64,000 nt of DNA from assembly GCA_905147135.1 (NCBI GenBank), contig LR990059.1, positions 14,159,001 through 14,223,000 on the forward strand, given 5' to 3'. The first letter of the stretch is position 1. Every line of letters starts with the position of its first letter. Shown here in pieces: positions 35,601-45,240 of this stretch. The notes beneath the pieces were generated by a model. It saw only the letters and a list, made by a program, of their open reading frames with translations. It was not told the DNA's origin and ran no database searches. The translations under genes and the position numbers were made by a program. Source of the DNA: Blastobasis lacticolella. Taxonomy: Eukaryota > Arthropoda > Insecta > Lepidoptera > Blastobasidae.

Positions 35601-36180
35601 CGGAGCTGTCGTCACCTGTACTAAAATGTGAGAAATCAGAAGAAAACGATAACGAGAAGAATTCGTCATCTGAGTCAATACTTTGCGTATTAGACATAGA
35701 GCTTAATATAAATAAATGTAGTATAATAAAGTAATATAAATAAAATACCTATTACCTAGATAGAATATATAAAGACAATTAAAATTTTTGCTATTTATCT
35801 ACCAACTTTCCGGATCGTCGCCGGTAACTCATAATAATACATATTATCTCAATGCACACGATACGTGCGAACAAAGAAGAAAAAAAAATAAACCGCTCAT
35901 CAAAATTATTTTGCGGCCAGGCACAGACTTAAAATAAAAATATAATAGTATAAAATCGGTGGCTGTATAGGCTCATGACTTTTGTCCAGCAAGGAAAAAA
36001 CGAAAAGAAAAATAAAGTCACCGTCACTATAGTTGTAAACAACAATTTGCAACAAAAATCCACCCGAAATAATTTGGCCAAAGAAGATAATCGAATTCGT
36101 TGGATACCACCCACCCACAACTAAATTGTGAGAAAGCAAATGATTACTACCCCAATAGCCAGCGCAAAGAAAAAATAAAA
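32640..36180 (-). mobile_element. CR1-superfamily-like non-LTR retrotransposon
   Basis: Element containing the intact endonuclease/RT gene at 32722-35697. Its 3' side (left) ends in AT-rich (ATA)n/(AAAT)n sequence at 32640-32700. Its 5' leader fills about 35700-36180, up to an unrelated RT fragment. No ORF1 is visible in the leader. The exact ends were not fixed by target-site duplications. Confidence 0.65.
32722..35697 (-). CDS. Endonuclease-reverse transcriptase of a CR1-like element
   Basis: One uninterrupted 991-residue frame. An acidic, Ser-rich N-terminus (about residues 1-50) precedes an apurinic-like endonuclease with HINAQSV, VSESFL, MGDFNTCL (about residue 200) and a variant FSAHDL in place of SDH. 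The reverse transcriptase follows with DFRPISILPILSKLIEKF, NRYQSGFRSGHST, LDFSCAFDTVDYD (first catalytic Asp), GVPQGGILSPILF and LYADDLQLY (catalytic Asp pair, about residue 710). The C-terminus has LKWLPIRRRR and LWNSLPDD. This order is that of non-LTR (LINE) proteins that nick target DNA and prime reverse transcription in place. Motif style suggests the CR1/L2 group; clade is not certain. The intact frame implies a fairly recent insertion. The start was chosen as the first Met of the frame. Confidence 0.9.
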   Translation of the reverse strand: MSNTQSIDSDDEFFSLSFSSDFSHFSTGDDSSDGPSLSENIKVSFTPFKNNFNIVHINAQSVAAHYTDLCATFSNQNIHALLVSESFLKPSLPSTLYPLPGFKLIRNDRAYTKDLGGSARMVGGGGVAIYLRGDISCRIISQSPSVYNTAEHLFLEVTLHHTKVLLGVVYSPDSHVNYFASLEYLLSDLRPQFDHTIVMGDFNTCLVRSDARSKNLLSLLNSLDLHFLPLGPTHFPHNGPPSLLDLIITSSPQVVDSYGQFAAAAFSAHDLIYASFKIRLPKKRHKVLLLRKFSDINQEALLEDMQKADWGSVFSVDGVDAKVEALNLILLAVYDKHAPVLPVRVKHFPAPWLSPEIKALMAKRDRAKLRFRHDPSPRNGETYITLRNSCNRLCRAAKRNHIHNTINECPPSRLWSFLRSLGVGGEKLTGPSGLDLNTLNHHFCSKSPVIDPGTKSRTLAELDNKRVIGNDSLTLGQISEGEVLGLLKTIKTKATGDDGVSLDMLNPIKHFLARILAHIINSSLSSGVFPSCWKRAHVTPLPKKSNPSSLADFRPISILPILSKLIEKFVQRRLCSHLSRFDLLNRYQSGFRSGHSTTTALVKITDDIRLNIERKELTVLALLDFSCAFDTVDYDILLAVLRTFNMSETTLCWFRSYLRDRVQLVKVDDGCSNWCPIAAGVPQGGILSPILFSLFINGITSSLTSSFHLYADDLQLYISTPLSNLNDAIEMLNRDLYRIECWAKEFGLKVNASKSQAIIIGSQHFITKLKGIALPTLIFDGKIIEFQESVKNLGVLFDQTLSWSTHIGEVSRRVFYSFHSLKRLQNFLPVETKLLLVNSLILPLLDYGDVAYLDPTEELLSRLERLQNLCIRYVYGLRKFDHVSEYRTKLKWLPIRRRRECHILGLLYTTLVNPTAPLYLREMFDFCPSADPRLRPRRELQLAIPTYSSAAYGKSFRVYAARLWNSLPDDIHNARTQFSFKELLKKHFLSS

Positions 36181-36191
36181 ATAAAGGTGTA

Positions 36192-36640
36192 CTATAGGCA
36201 AAATGTTTTGCATACTAAACAAAGATACAATGATACAACACAAGTTATAGTTTCTTTGAATTGATTCAATGATAAATTTTGTATATCTGTTGGAACCTTA
36301 TTATAAAAGCGTACACATTGACCCACAAATGATTTGTGGACTTTGGCCAGGCGACAAGAACCAGTAACAAGTTTATCTTTATTTCTAGTATTTCTACTAT
36401 GAACATCCCTGTTCTTCATAAACAAGTGTATATTTTTATGAACATAGATCAAGTTCTCATATAAGTATTGTGATGGCATTATCATAATGTCAACATTCTT
36501 GAATTTCTCTTTTAGTAAAGTTCTAGGTCCCAATTGGTAAATCGCGCGAATAGCCCTTTTCTGCAGTACAAACACATTATGCCAGTCGGCAGCGTGTCCC
36601 CACAGCAGTATGCCATAAGTCATAAGTCATAAGCCCTCAT
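36192..36640 (-). mobile_element. Reverse transcriptase C-terminal fragment
   Basis: A 143-codon frame (36192-36623) begins YGILLWGHAADW, followed by LQKRAIRAIYQLG and FYNKVP near the end. This is the thumb/C-terminal part of a Jockey/CR1-type reverse transcriptase; compare YGIIFWGNS, FRAQKRCIRAMCG and LYNKLPEF in the intact ORF2 at 48774-51554. Catalytic domains are missing. It abuts the 5' end of the 32640-36180 element. Confidence 0.75.
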
Positions 36641-36917
36641 CAGACCCTGGACACCGTCAGAGGGTTTGTTAACACAGTCAGTTATTTGTCATGTATAGTT
36701 TAGGAGTTCCTGTAGCCAACTTCCTTTACCATCATCAGATCAGATAGATGGTTGTCATCAAATTTATTTGAGTGAAGAAGCAAGAAAAAGATTTTTACAT
36801 CTCTTAAGAAGTGGTTCTAATTTAGCTTCCAAGATTTGAGATTTTACACTACACGGAAAGTCTTATAATTGGCATAAAGTCATCTTGGCGTAAATGTCTC
36901 ATTTGTGGCCCGTCTGT

Positions 36918-37213
36918 GGCCCGGGGTCCGCCTTTATTTATTTATTTATTAGTTCATTTCACAGTTTAACAGCTGTTAATTATATGTAAAATATAAGTAC
37001 ATTATGGTTGAAATGCCAATGACAAAACAGCATTTTAAAATTTTAAATATATAGCCCGTAAGGAGCTTAGCATATAGATACCTAGATATATTGACAAACA
37101 AAAAATTAATCAAAATATGAATAAAACAAGGTAATACATGTATTGGTGTGTGCCTTGACCATGATCTAACATTTGGTAGATCAAGTAATTACAGCGGAGC
37201 AGCTGTCATTTGA
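36918..37213 (-). mobile_element. SINE family A split by a LINE-tail insertion
   Basis: The short left piece (36918-36932, GGCCCGGGGTCCGCC) and right piece (37151-37213, TGCCTTGACCATGATC onward) are contiguous in intact copies. The about 215-bp insert between them starts with (TTTA)n, so it is a reversed 3' end of another element. Confidence 0.6.
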
Positions 37214-37486
37214 TTAAAATATTAGCCTTTACTCAATACGTAAAATTAGTGTAACCAGGAATATTATTTTGACCTGGAAACTAGTTAGGTAGGTATAAGG
37301 TCTGTAACTACAAATAATTTTAAATAAACATGTCAATATATTTTTTATGTCATTGTCATTCATGTCCAGGAAAGGGATCACCAGAAGGTATTTACAGGAT
37401 GGTTTAGTTAAAATAAAACTTCTCCATAGTTGGTTGTTGTACAATTCAACCAAATTACAATTTATTTTTGCCAAAATACATTCACT

Positions 37487-37750
37487 ATGGACATAGTCCG
37501 AAGGATTGCAAGCTTAAATGGCAGTGGGCAGGGCACATAGCTCGCAGAACACATGCTAGAATGGGCAGGAAAGTTCTCGAGTGGCGACCACGGACCGGAA
37601 GATGCAGCGTTGGTAGGCCTTAGGACTAGGTGGACCGACGATCTGATAAAGAGCGCAGGTACCAGCTGTATGCGGGCGGCCTTTGTGGAGATCTTTGGGG
37701 GAGGCCTATGCCCATCAGTGGGCGTCTTCCTGCTGATGTGATGATGATGA
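37487..37750 (+). mobile_element. LINE 3' fragment, second RTE-like family
   Basis: Contains GGGCAGGGCACATAGCTCGC, ACCACGGACCGGAAGATGCA and GTGGACCGACGATCTGATAA (RWTDDL), then GGGCGTCTTCCTGCTGATGT and a GATGATGATGA tail. The encoded WQWAGHIARRT/RTGR pattern is the C-terminus I know from lepidopteran endonuclease-reverse transcriptases. The copy at 56735-57007 is closest. Confidence 0.65.
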
Positions 37751-38104
37751 CATTCACCATGTACATTAAATTGTCTCTATCATTTTGTAAAAATCGTCCT
37801 TTTGTCGTAGCGCTCCTCTAGTTTCCTCCAGTTATTATTCCGGACTATCTTTCTACAACACAGTCTACATCTTCCCATCTTCTTTACCTTTACCTTCACT
37901 GCTTTGTCCTTCTCTAAGAATCTATTCTGTAATTTTAGTCAATCTATCATGGGCCATTTTTCACGCGTCACCTGCCCATTTCTATTTAATTGCCGTCCAC
38001 CATCTAATTCTAATAAATAATTTATCTTTTCAATTATGTGAATTACACGAGCGAAAGCGAGGCGCACTGACAAGTATGCCCAATTCAACAATTAATGTGC
38101 AAGT

Positions 38105-39277
38105 ATGCAACCAACATCGGCATCACAGTGTCCGCTGCGCCCGCGCCTACTGCTTGAGACCCGGTGCGGGCAGGACGATATCACATTCTAAGTATGGACT
38201 AACTTGGAAATATACGGAGATCGAGTTTATTTTTATTAAGTCTCCTGCGGCCTTAGCCAAGAGGTTGCGTTAATCTACAATCGTTTGTAGTTGAAAAAAT
38301 GTATGGGATTTGACATAAGCTAACGTTATCTGACATAAGCTGTTTGTGGTAGAAATTCTTGGTCCATAGACAATTCACGTACTTTCGGTGTACAAAGGAG
38401 GCGGATTTGCGGATGATCCTACACAATCAGTTGTAGATGTACATTTAGATGTTGGTAGAAATAGTCGAACTTCAAGCTGTCCATTTTCTACCATACACGC
38501 ATCACGTAAGCGGAGCTGTCAAAGATGGCTAGATCAGCTGAGCTGCACACGCCCACAATCTTGCTGGCATGTATAAACGATCCATCGGTATCCGCAGGAC
38601 TTGCTTTTTCCCTTTTATTGCTGCATTTTCCAGCAATACATACGTGTGGCGTACAATGACGTGGATGACGTTTTTTTATTTCTGACTTCTTCTCTCATGT
38701 AGGTACTTTTGCAATGTTCTTAGGGCTTCTATTTTTTATTTCTGAAACGTGTATCATAATGACTTCATGTACACATATCCGATACTTCATAGGACATCCT
38801 TCTAGGGACAAATAATCTATCCCTGAAATTTTACCATAATCACTAACGGTTACTTTTTCCACAAGAAAAATACCAAGATCAACATTGGTATGGTTCGTCC
38901 CGAATCGTGGATGCCGAATTTCTTTGATTTCTTTACTATACGTAGCGCTGCTGTGGTTGTTTGGGACGGTCATATCGCCGTAGCGAATCCGAGCCGCCTC
39001 TGTACTGCTGCTATAAGTATCCATCTGCTGATAACTAGGCTTCCTGAACGTCTTTGTCTTCGTCAGGAAAACCACCTGGGAGTAGATCGAATTTGAATAA
39101 CTTGGCTAAGAGTAGAGACGGAACCATGAATGCAACGACGAATGGATATTGATCGTCAGAGAGCGCTTCGTCGCTGACGTCCCGCAGCGGCGCCGCCCGA
39201 TGCGCGCGCGCAACCTCCCCCCACCGCCCGCTTGCCGCCGACGCCTCCGCGAGTCCCACCAAATAGAACCAGACCAT
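38105..39277 (-). pseudogene. Decayed S1 serine protease gene, copy 2
   Basis: Better preserved than copy 1. The ATG at 39275-39277 starts MVWFYLVGLAEASA (signal-peptide-like), followed by a linker and LSDDQYPFVVAFMV. A long second frame (about 38789-39060) gives IRYGDMTV, IKEIRHPRF, then VDLGIFLVEKVTVS, in which the Asp of VDLG sits where S1 enzymes carry the catalytic Asp (usually DIALL). GKISGIDYLSLEGCP follows. No His-box (TAAHC) lies between leader and YGDMTV, and the C-terminal block at 38170-38215 carries a 1-nt insertion relative to copy 1, which breaks VSPYLQWI and brings in a TAG. A candidate GT donor lies near 38789. Likely a pseudogene of a digestive protease. A serine-protease homologue using distant exons is a less likely alternative. 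Confidence 0.65.
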
Positions 39278-39332
39278 TCTTTCAACACTGGATGAAAACT
39301 TCGAATAAATACAAAAGCAAAACAACGACTTA

Positions 39333-39339
39333 TTTTATA
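39333..39339 (-). promoter_or_regulatory. TATA box of protease copy 2
   Basis: TATAAAA on the minus strand, about 60 nt upstream of the ATG, which is a normal spacing for a short insect 5' UTR. The equivalent position in copy 1 has lost the motif. Confidence 0.5.
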
Positions 39340-39841
39340 CTCTCCAATAAAAAATGCAATTTCCGATAGTGGGCCGTGTGGCAACCGTTTACTGTAGAAT
39401 AATTTATTTTTCAAATTTCGTAATTCTCTATAAAGCATAACATTTATTTCGCAATGACGAAAGATACTCCGGTTTCACCATTGCTATTTCGCAAATAAAT
39501 CGTAGCCTATTTAGCGTCTGTAACCGTATAGATAGATATATAATAAATAAATAATATGAATTATGCAATTATCTATTTGCAGCTCTTAATTTGCTATTTG
39601 CAGCTCCTCTTATCTTGCAGTAGTGCTATTGGTGTTGATTAGTACCCAACTTATACCGTTCCGTTAAAATTCAACTCTGTAGTATGCCATGCCATGTCCT
39701 GTTCAACACTGCTATGTTTAACCCGTCTACTAGTATGGACAATTTGTCCGCTAATATTGGGGCGGCTAAAGTCAAGAATCTCTTTTTCTTGTTAGTTTAT
39801 AATATAATTGGTAAATAAGAGACTTTCATAAGGGCTTTCGA

Positions 39842-40188
39842 GCAGTGGTGGCCGAGTGGTTACAGTACCCGACTCGTAAGCGAGAGGTACCGGGTTCTAA
39901 TCCCACTACAGTCATGTACCAATTACGTTTTGTACATTAGTTAAATACTAACCGATGCTCTAGCGGTGAGAGAAAAAAACTGTGATAAAACCATCACGTT
40001 CAGGCAACTGAATATCTGGCCATGATCAAATCTGGTCAGGTTCCCCTGGTAACAGGGTTAAAGACGTCAGATGGCAGTCGCTCCGCTGTATTAACCTGAT
40101 CTGCCAAATCCTGGATCATGGTCAAGGCGGACCCCAGGCCTTCGTACGAGAGAGCATTGCCGGGCAAATTAACGCAAATATGTTTTTT
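39842..40188 (+). mobile_element. SINE family A, full length
   Basis: Head GTGGTGGCCGAGTGGTTACA, B-box-like GGGTTCTAATCCC, body, and tail to AAATTAACGCAAATATG. Confidence 0.75.
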
Positions 40189-40199
40189 TAAACGGTTTT

Positions 40200-41440
40200 A
40201 ATGCTACGCGGTCAAAATTATTATTGACTTTCTACTTGTCAGAAATCAATTCAAAACTCATACACAACAACTGTTATTCCAAAACATATTACTCTCCATT
40301 TCCAAAAGCGTCGCATAGTTCATTCGCTCGAAAAAAAATGGAAGATTTGTTCAAACAATACGACTAACTCTAAAAGCAAATTCCGTTCTACAGAGGAAAA
40401 AAGTATGCGCTAAAATATTCGCTGTCCATAGTTTGACTATGCAAAGCAGTGACCGTAAAAAACAATAAACAAAGTCGCGCGAGGCAAACTAGAAATTCAA
40501 TTGCGAACAAAAACCGGAGCGAAACGAACCAGCAACCATATTTGGGACATTTCCCACAAACAGAGCGCCAATAAAATACGTAGGGTGAGAGCACACGGAA
40601 GCAAATTTATCGGAAACCACGACGCTTTGCCGAGGGCGAGCCGATACACGCGTGATTGGTCATTTCTGTTGTAGAACAACATAAATTATTGTAGCATAAT
40701 CTTCGATGTAAAAACGCAAGGTGCGTGCGCATGTTGGTCCATTCAAAGAACTTGGACTATACATTACTATGTATAGTTCAACAAACTTAAATGAAGAAGT
40801 AACAGCGTCACTGTTGTTGGGATTGACATAAATTGTCATGACATTTTTAAAAATGGCGACTCTTGTTTCCAGCTTTCGCCGCCGGGTCAGATAAGTTTCT
40901 GTTAGGTACTATATGTATTTGATAGCCATGTCATCACGTGTTGTCGTCAAATTTAGACATGGTAAGTCTCTATTAGTATAGTATATAGTATATCTCTATT
41001 AGTATTTAGTATAGTATACTAAATAAATAACGCCTCGATTTAAGCTTATTTTATCGTTAGGCACTAGAGTAGCGCGTGTTATGTTGTTTTAATTTAGTTT
41101 TTTAGTTTGTCGTTTATGAGAACTCAATAAATGGGCATCTCTTTTTTAACAACTATATTTTTTATGACGTGTTGGTGTCCCTTTATAGGTCTTTGGCGAA
41201 ATCGCTACAGTCTAGCGAAAGCTACAACATAAAAAGAAGAAGCCTCCCATTCACTTTAACCTTTATACACACTTGCAGGTGCCGTGTTCCATTCCGTGTG
41301 CATTAGAAAGGTTAACCCAAAGCGGTTTGTATAGTAGTATAGCAGGTTAGAATTTTCAGTATCAATATATACTTGAAGATCAACTGCAGAGAAAATCGGA
41401 AACAATACTAACCGTGGTAACAACCCCGATAATATGTGTA
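40200..41440. other. No gene seen
   Basis: AT-rich spacer. ATTAGTATAGTATATAGTAT-type short repeats occur at 40970-41025. ATTAGAAAGGTTAACCCAAA at 41305-41325 has a relative at 6543. Confidence 0.4.
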
Positions 41441-41444
41441 GTGA

Positions 41445-41480
41445 AAGTGTAGTGAATAACCACGAAAGTCTTAAAACCTA
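41445..41480 (+). repeat. Dispersed 40-bp repeat, copy 2
   Basis: GTGAAAGTGTAGTGAATAAC and CACGAAAGTCTTAAAACC, as at 12459-12500. Confidence 0.7.
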
Positions 41481-41747
41481 TAAAATGGGAGTGTTCATGT
41501 AGAAGTTAGTTGCAACGACGAATATATATAAATAAATATTTAGATTACTGTAATCTAATGATTATGAATATTAACTCTGCATCGAGTATACGAATCTCCA
41601 AACTCATAATGTTAAGTTTACACTCCAGCCAAAAAAGGCTAATATTATAGCACAGCGTATGTTGCTCTAAAGAGTAAAGAACTATCAGAATAATTCAGAA
41701 ACAGAGAAAAAATGTCTTACTCGGCCACCTAGCATCTCCCATCATCT

Positions 41748-42071
41748 TGGCATTAAGGTCCCAGTAGTGCTCTCGCGCACAAGGTCCCGGGGTGCGCCTG
41801 GACCACGATCCAGGACTTGGCAGATCAGATAATTATAGTGGAGTAACTGCCATCTGACCTCCGTGATCCTGCTCCCAGGGGAACCTGACCGGATTGGATC
41901 ATGGTCACACATTCAGTCCCTTGAATGTGCAGGTTTCCTCACGATGTTTTCCCTCACCGTATTCATACGAATGTACATAACTCAGAAAAGGTACATGGCC
42001 GCAGTGGGATTCGAAACCGATACCTCTCGCATACCAATCGGATATTATAACCACTCGGCCACCGACACTCG
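41748..42071 (-). mobile_element. SINE family A, full length
   Basis: On the plus strand it reads from the inverse tail (GGCATTAAGGTCCCAGTAGT) to the inverse head (CCACTCGGCCACCGACAC), with B-box-like GGGATTCGAAACC. Confidence 0.75.
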
Positions 42072-42444
42072 GTATCGGTTCTACAAATACCCACAAAAAA
42101 TTTAGACACTTTTAGCATAAACACAATAATATGTTGCATATAAAAATTGGTGACAAAATGGGGAATTGTTTGGGAGGTCTACATATTCTGGTGAATGGAT
42201 GAACCTCATAGTGCTGGAAAATAATTAATTTCCACCGAATCCATTAACGTTGAGCGCTTTGCCTCGGATCTGGCTATTTTAATTATGTCTACCGTGGAAT
42301 AACGTACTCAACAATATCAGAATAAGTTCAGTAATTATGGAGCTATCACAACAGACGGTCTACTTGCAAACTAATCTAATGATTCGTAATCACATACAAA
42401 TAAATGAAAATGTATTAAAATAGTTAATACATTTTCCAGGATGT

Positions 42445-42710
42445 CCCAGGATTTGGCAGATCAGGTAATTACAATGAACTGCCCTCAGGTCTCCGTGACT
42501 CTGCTACCAGGGGAACCTGACCACATTGGATCATGGTTACACATTTAGTCGCCTGAATGTGCAGGTTTCATCACGATGTTTTCACTTCATACATTCAACT
42601 AATGTACATAACTCAGAAAAGTGAGATTGGTTTCGAAGGCCGCAGTGGGATTCGAACCCGGTACCTATCTGTAACAACTCGGACAACTTAACCACGGCCA
42701 ACGACGCTTC
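42445..42710 (-). mobile_element. SINE family A, tail-truncated
   Basis: Reverse copy from CCAGGATTTGGCAGATCAGG to the head. B-box-like GGGATTCGAACCC is intact. Confidence 0.75.
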
Positions 42711-42719
42711 TAATACAGA

Positions 42720-43300
42720 TACAAAATCATATATACCACACAAATTCACCACAACATTAACATTACCTAATTAAGTTGTTGAGTCGTTTTATATTTACTT
42801 AGCTATCTGTTCTGCTTCCTACAATTTACTATACGGACTGGGACCCGTCATACATTGCGAAGAAACCGTGCGCAGATCCGAGCGCCGCGGGCGTCTGGCT
42901 CAAAGAGCTGTGATCGAGATAACGTACCCACTAGACGATGCTCCGGGAACAGCCCTGCGTGAGAGGGAACCAGGATCTTATCAGTTGTATAATTTCAAAC
43001 CCTAGTATGGCAAATACTATAAATATATATACCCATACTATGGCTGATACTATAAGCACAAATTGCTATACCTTGAGAAAATGGGTACACTTAATTGTAC
43101 TCTTTTTGGTAAATCATACTATTTACTAACATTTATTAAAGACGCAAACTTAGGGCGCGATCCTTTTTTTTTGTCCAATAGCAAAAAACTGTCCGCCACA
43201 AGACTCCTCCGCAGATTTTATGTAATCCCCACGCCTAGCAGGCGGTTTCGAAAATATACTCAATAGAGAATGCTTCTGCCTATTTTTTTACAAAAACTAT
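42720..43300. other. No gene seen
   Basis: Contains CCCATACTATGGCTGATACT-type short direct repeats at 43005-43055. No coding evidence. Confidence 0.35.
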
Positions 43301-43404
43301 GCTAGCGTTGACCGCCATCTCGCCTGAAGGGAAGCGATGTTGCGGCCGAAGGTGGAGCATGCCTGTCTAGAAACAACCTATTATATTACTCTGGCCTTGA
43401 AGGA

Positions 43405-44056
43405 GGTTCTTCTTCTACTATTCGGGGAACACACTAGCCGGCATTCCTTAGCTGTACGAGTTAAAAATATGGAGCTAAAGTGGTTCGTGCGGATAGCTGG
43501 TATATCAACTACGGTTGGTCTAATGAGGTCACACGACGACTGAGTCAAAATCATTTAATGATTTTGTTACTGAACTAATTTAGTTGGTTAGAACCACACC
43601 AGTATTGAAACAGTTTGGTGCTTAATCTTATTTCCCCGAATACTGTGAATGTTGTTCCCACAATTTGTTTGCGTTACGTACGTAACATAACGTAAATGCG
43701 TACCATTTGGCATTTATTTTACCAAACACAAACAAGTGTTTTGTAAATAATATGCTAAATGGTACGGTTTTTTTGATCCAATGTACACAAAAAAATATAT
43801 TATTCTCATTTGATCCGTAAAGTAAAATACGAACATGTTTTATGATAATCATTAATTGGTAAGCAGTATATGTTCTCGTGAAAGCTTGACTTAGTTATTC
43901 GTAGACTTTGCTCAAGTTTTTATAGATTTCAAAAATAATTACATAAATATAATTTTATTTTATAGGGTTGTTTACAGCTGTAATACAAAAATCATTAAAA
44001 AAATAGTTTATCTATAAGCCATTTACAAACCGCCACTTATAAATATGCTGTTCATT
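43405..44056. repeat. 0.65-kb direct repeat, left copy
   Basis: Near-identical to 60711-61344 over its whole length, with small indels and same orientation. It starts at GGTTCTTCTTCTACTATTCG and ends at AATATGCTGTTCAT. It lies beyond the 3' end of the intact carboxypeptidase gene. No long frame and no LTR-type TG...CA ends. See findings. Confidence 0.8.
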
Positions 44057-44059
44057 TTG

Positions 44060-45131
44060 TAACTAAAATTCGCAATACTCAGGGTCTATGGACGCAGTAA
44101 TAACTTTCAATTAGGAGACCCGATTGGAGCCCATTGGAGAGTTACTTAAATTCTACCAGAAGGTATTTGGCGGGATAGTTTCATATAAATAAATATTCAA
44201 CAAAACAGTTTAATGAAAATAATTAAGCGATAATACAATAAAAAAAGCAAAAAATAAAATAAATGGATGAATTTAGAATAGTTGGGCGCTGATTAAAACT
44301 CCGTTTCTACTCCATTTATGAGTCCATACTATTGACCATCTCCGGCATATTATATATATGAAAAAAATATAGCAAACCGCTCGCTCTCGTATACAACCGT
44401 CCGCATCTGACTGACCGCCCCCATATTGCCTAATGGCCGACGGCAAATCTTCACATGGTGTTTTGCAGAGTCTCAGTCAATAGACTCTTAGTTTTAATCG
44501 TGGAAGTAGACTCCTATTTACTGAGTGGTGCTTATCGCACTTTCGGATTAGGTGTAGTAAGGATGTTGGCCCGTAAACGTGTTTTAGTTCAGTAATTACC
44601 TAAATAGCATATTGGTTGTGTGTCCGGCATAGTAGGATGTATAATCCGCGCGTAATCTGAATCGGACGAATTAGCGTTGTCATTCAGAATCGGATGGAAC
44701 CTTGTCTAAGTAAATTAGCCTTCATTAATACCAGGGATGGGCAAACTTTTTCCATCGCATGTTATTGTTTCTAACAGAATATATGGCGGGCCATGTTTTC
44801 TAATTTTTGGCTACGTTTCTTTAATGAAATGAAAATATTGGTAGTATTTCCTGAAACACACTCGATATATCGGCGCAGTTGCGATGAAAGTGTAGTAAAT
44901 AACCACGAAAGTCTTAAAACAAATATTAGTTTATTCGTTGTAATAAATAATTCGATATTAGAAAATTCACTTTCTGAGAAAACGTGATAATGAAGAGAAA
45001 GCATTAACATAATTGTGTATTGACACTTAGATGACGTAATATTATGGTAAGAAGAGTATGGGAGTATATAAAATCTGATGTAGCATGACATTATTTTTAT
45101 TACAGAAAGCTAAAACAACCCGTAAACTTAT
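44060..45131. other. Intergenic, no gene seen
   Basis: AT-rich downstream flank of the carboxypeptidase gene. It contains the third copy of the 40-bp dispersed repeat at 44885-44923. Confidence 0.45.
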
Positions 45132-45137
45132 TTTATT
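45132..45137 (-). terminator. Candidate poly(A) signal of the carboxypeptidase gene
   Basis: AATAAA on the minus strand, about 105 nt after the stop codon at 45241-45243. Confidence 0.45.
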
Positions 45138-45240
45138 TGTATAGGGTAGTTTATAATTTACACTTAATTTAAAAAAAGTCTTGTACAATATCATTGACAA
45201 ATAATAATTGAATAAATCATGGATACCAATTATAAACAAT

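Noticed and set aside
39035..39325. Protease copy 2 as a working serine-protease homologue.
   Set aside because: A frame break in the C-terminal block and absence of any His-box region make a pseudogene more likely, though not proven.
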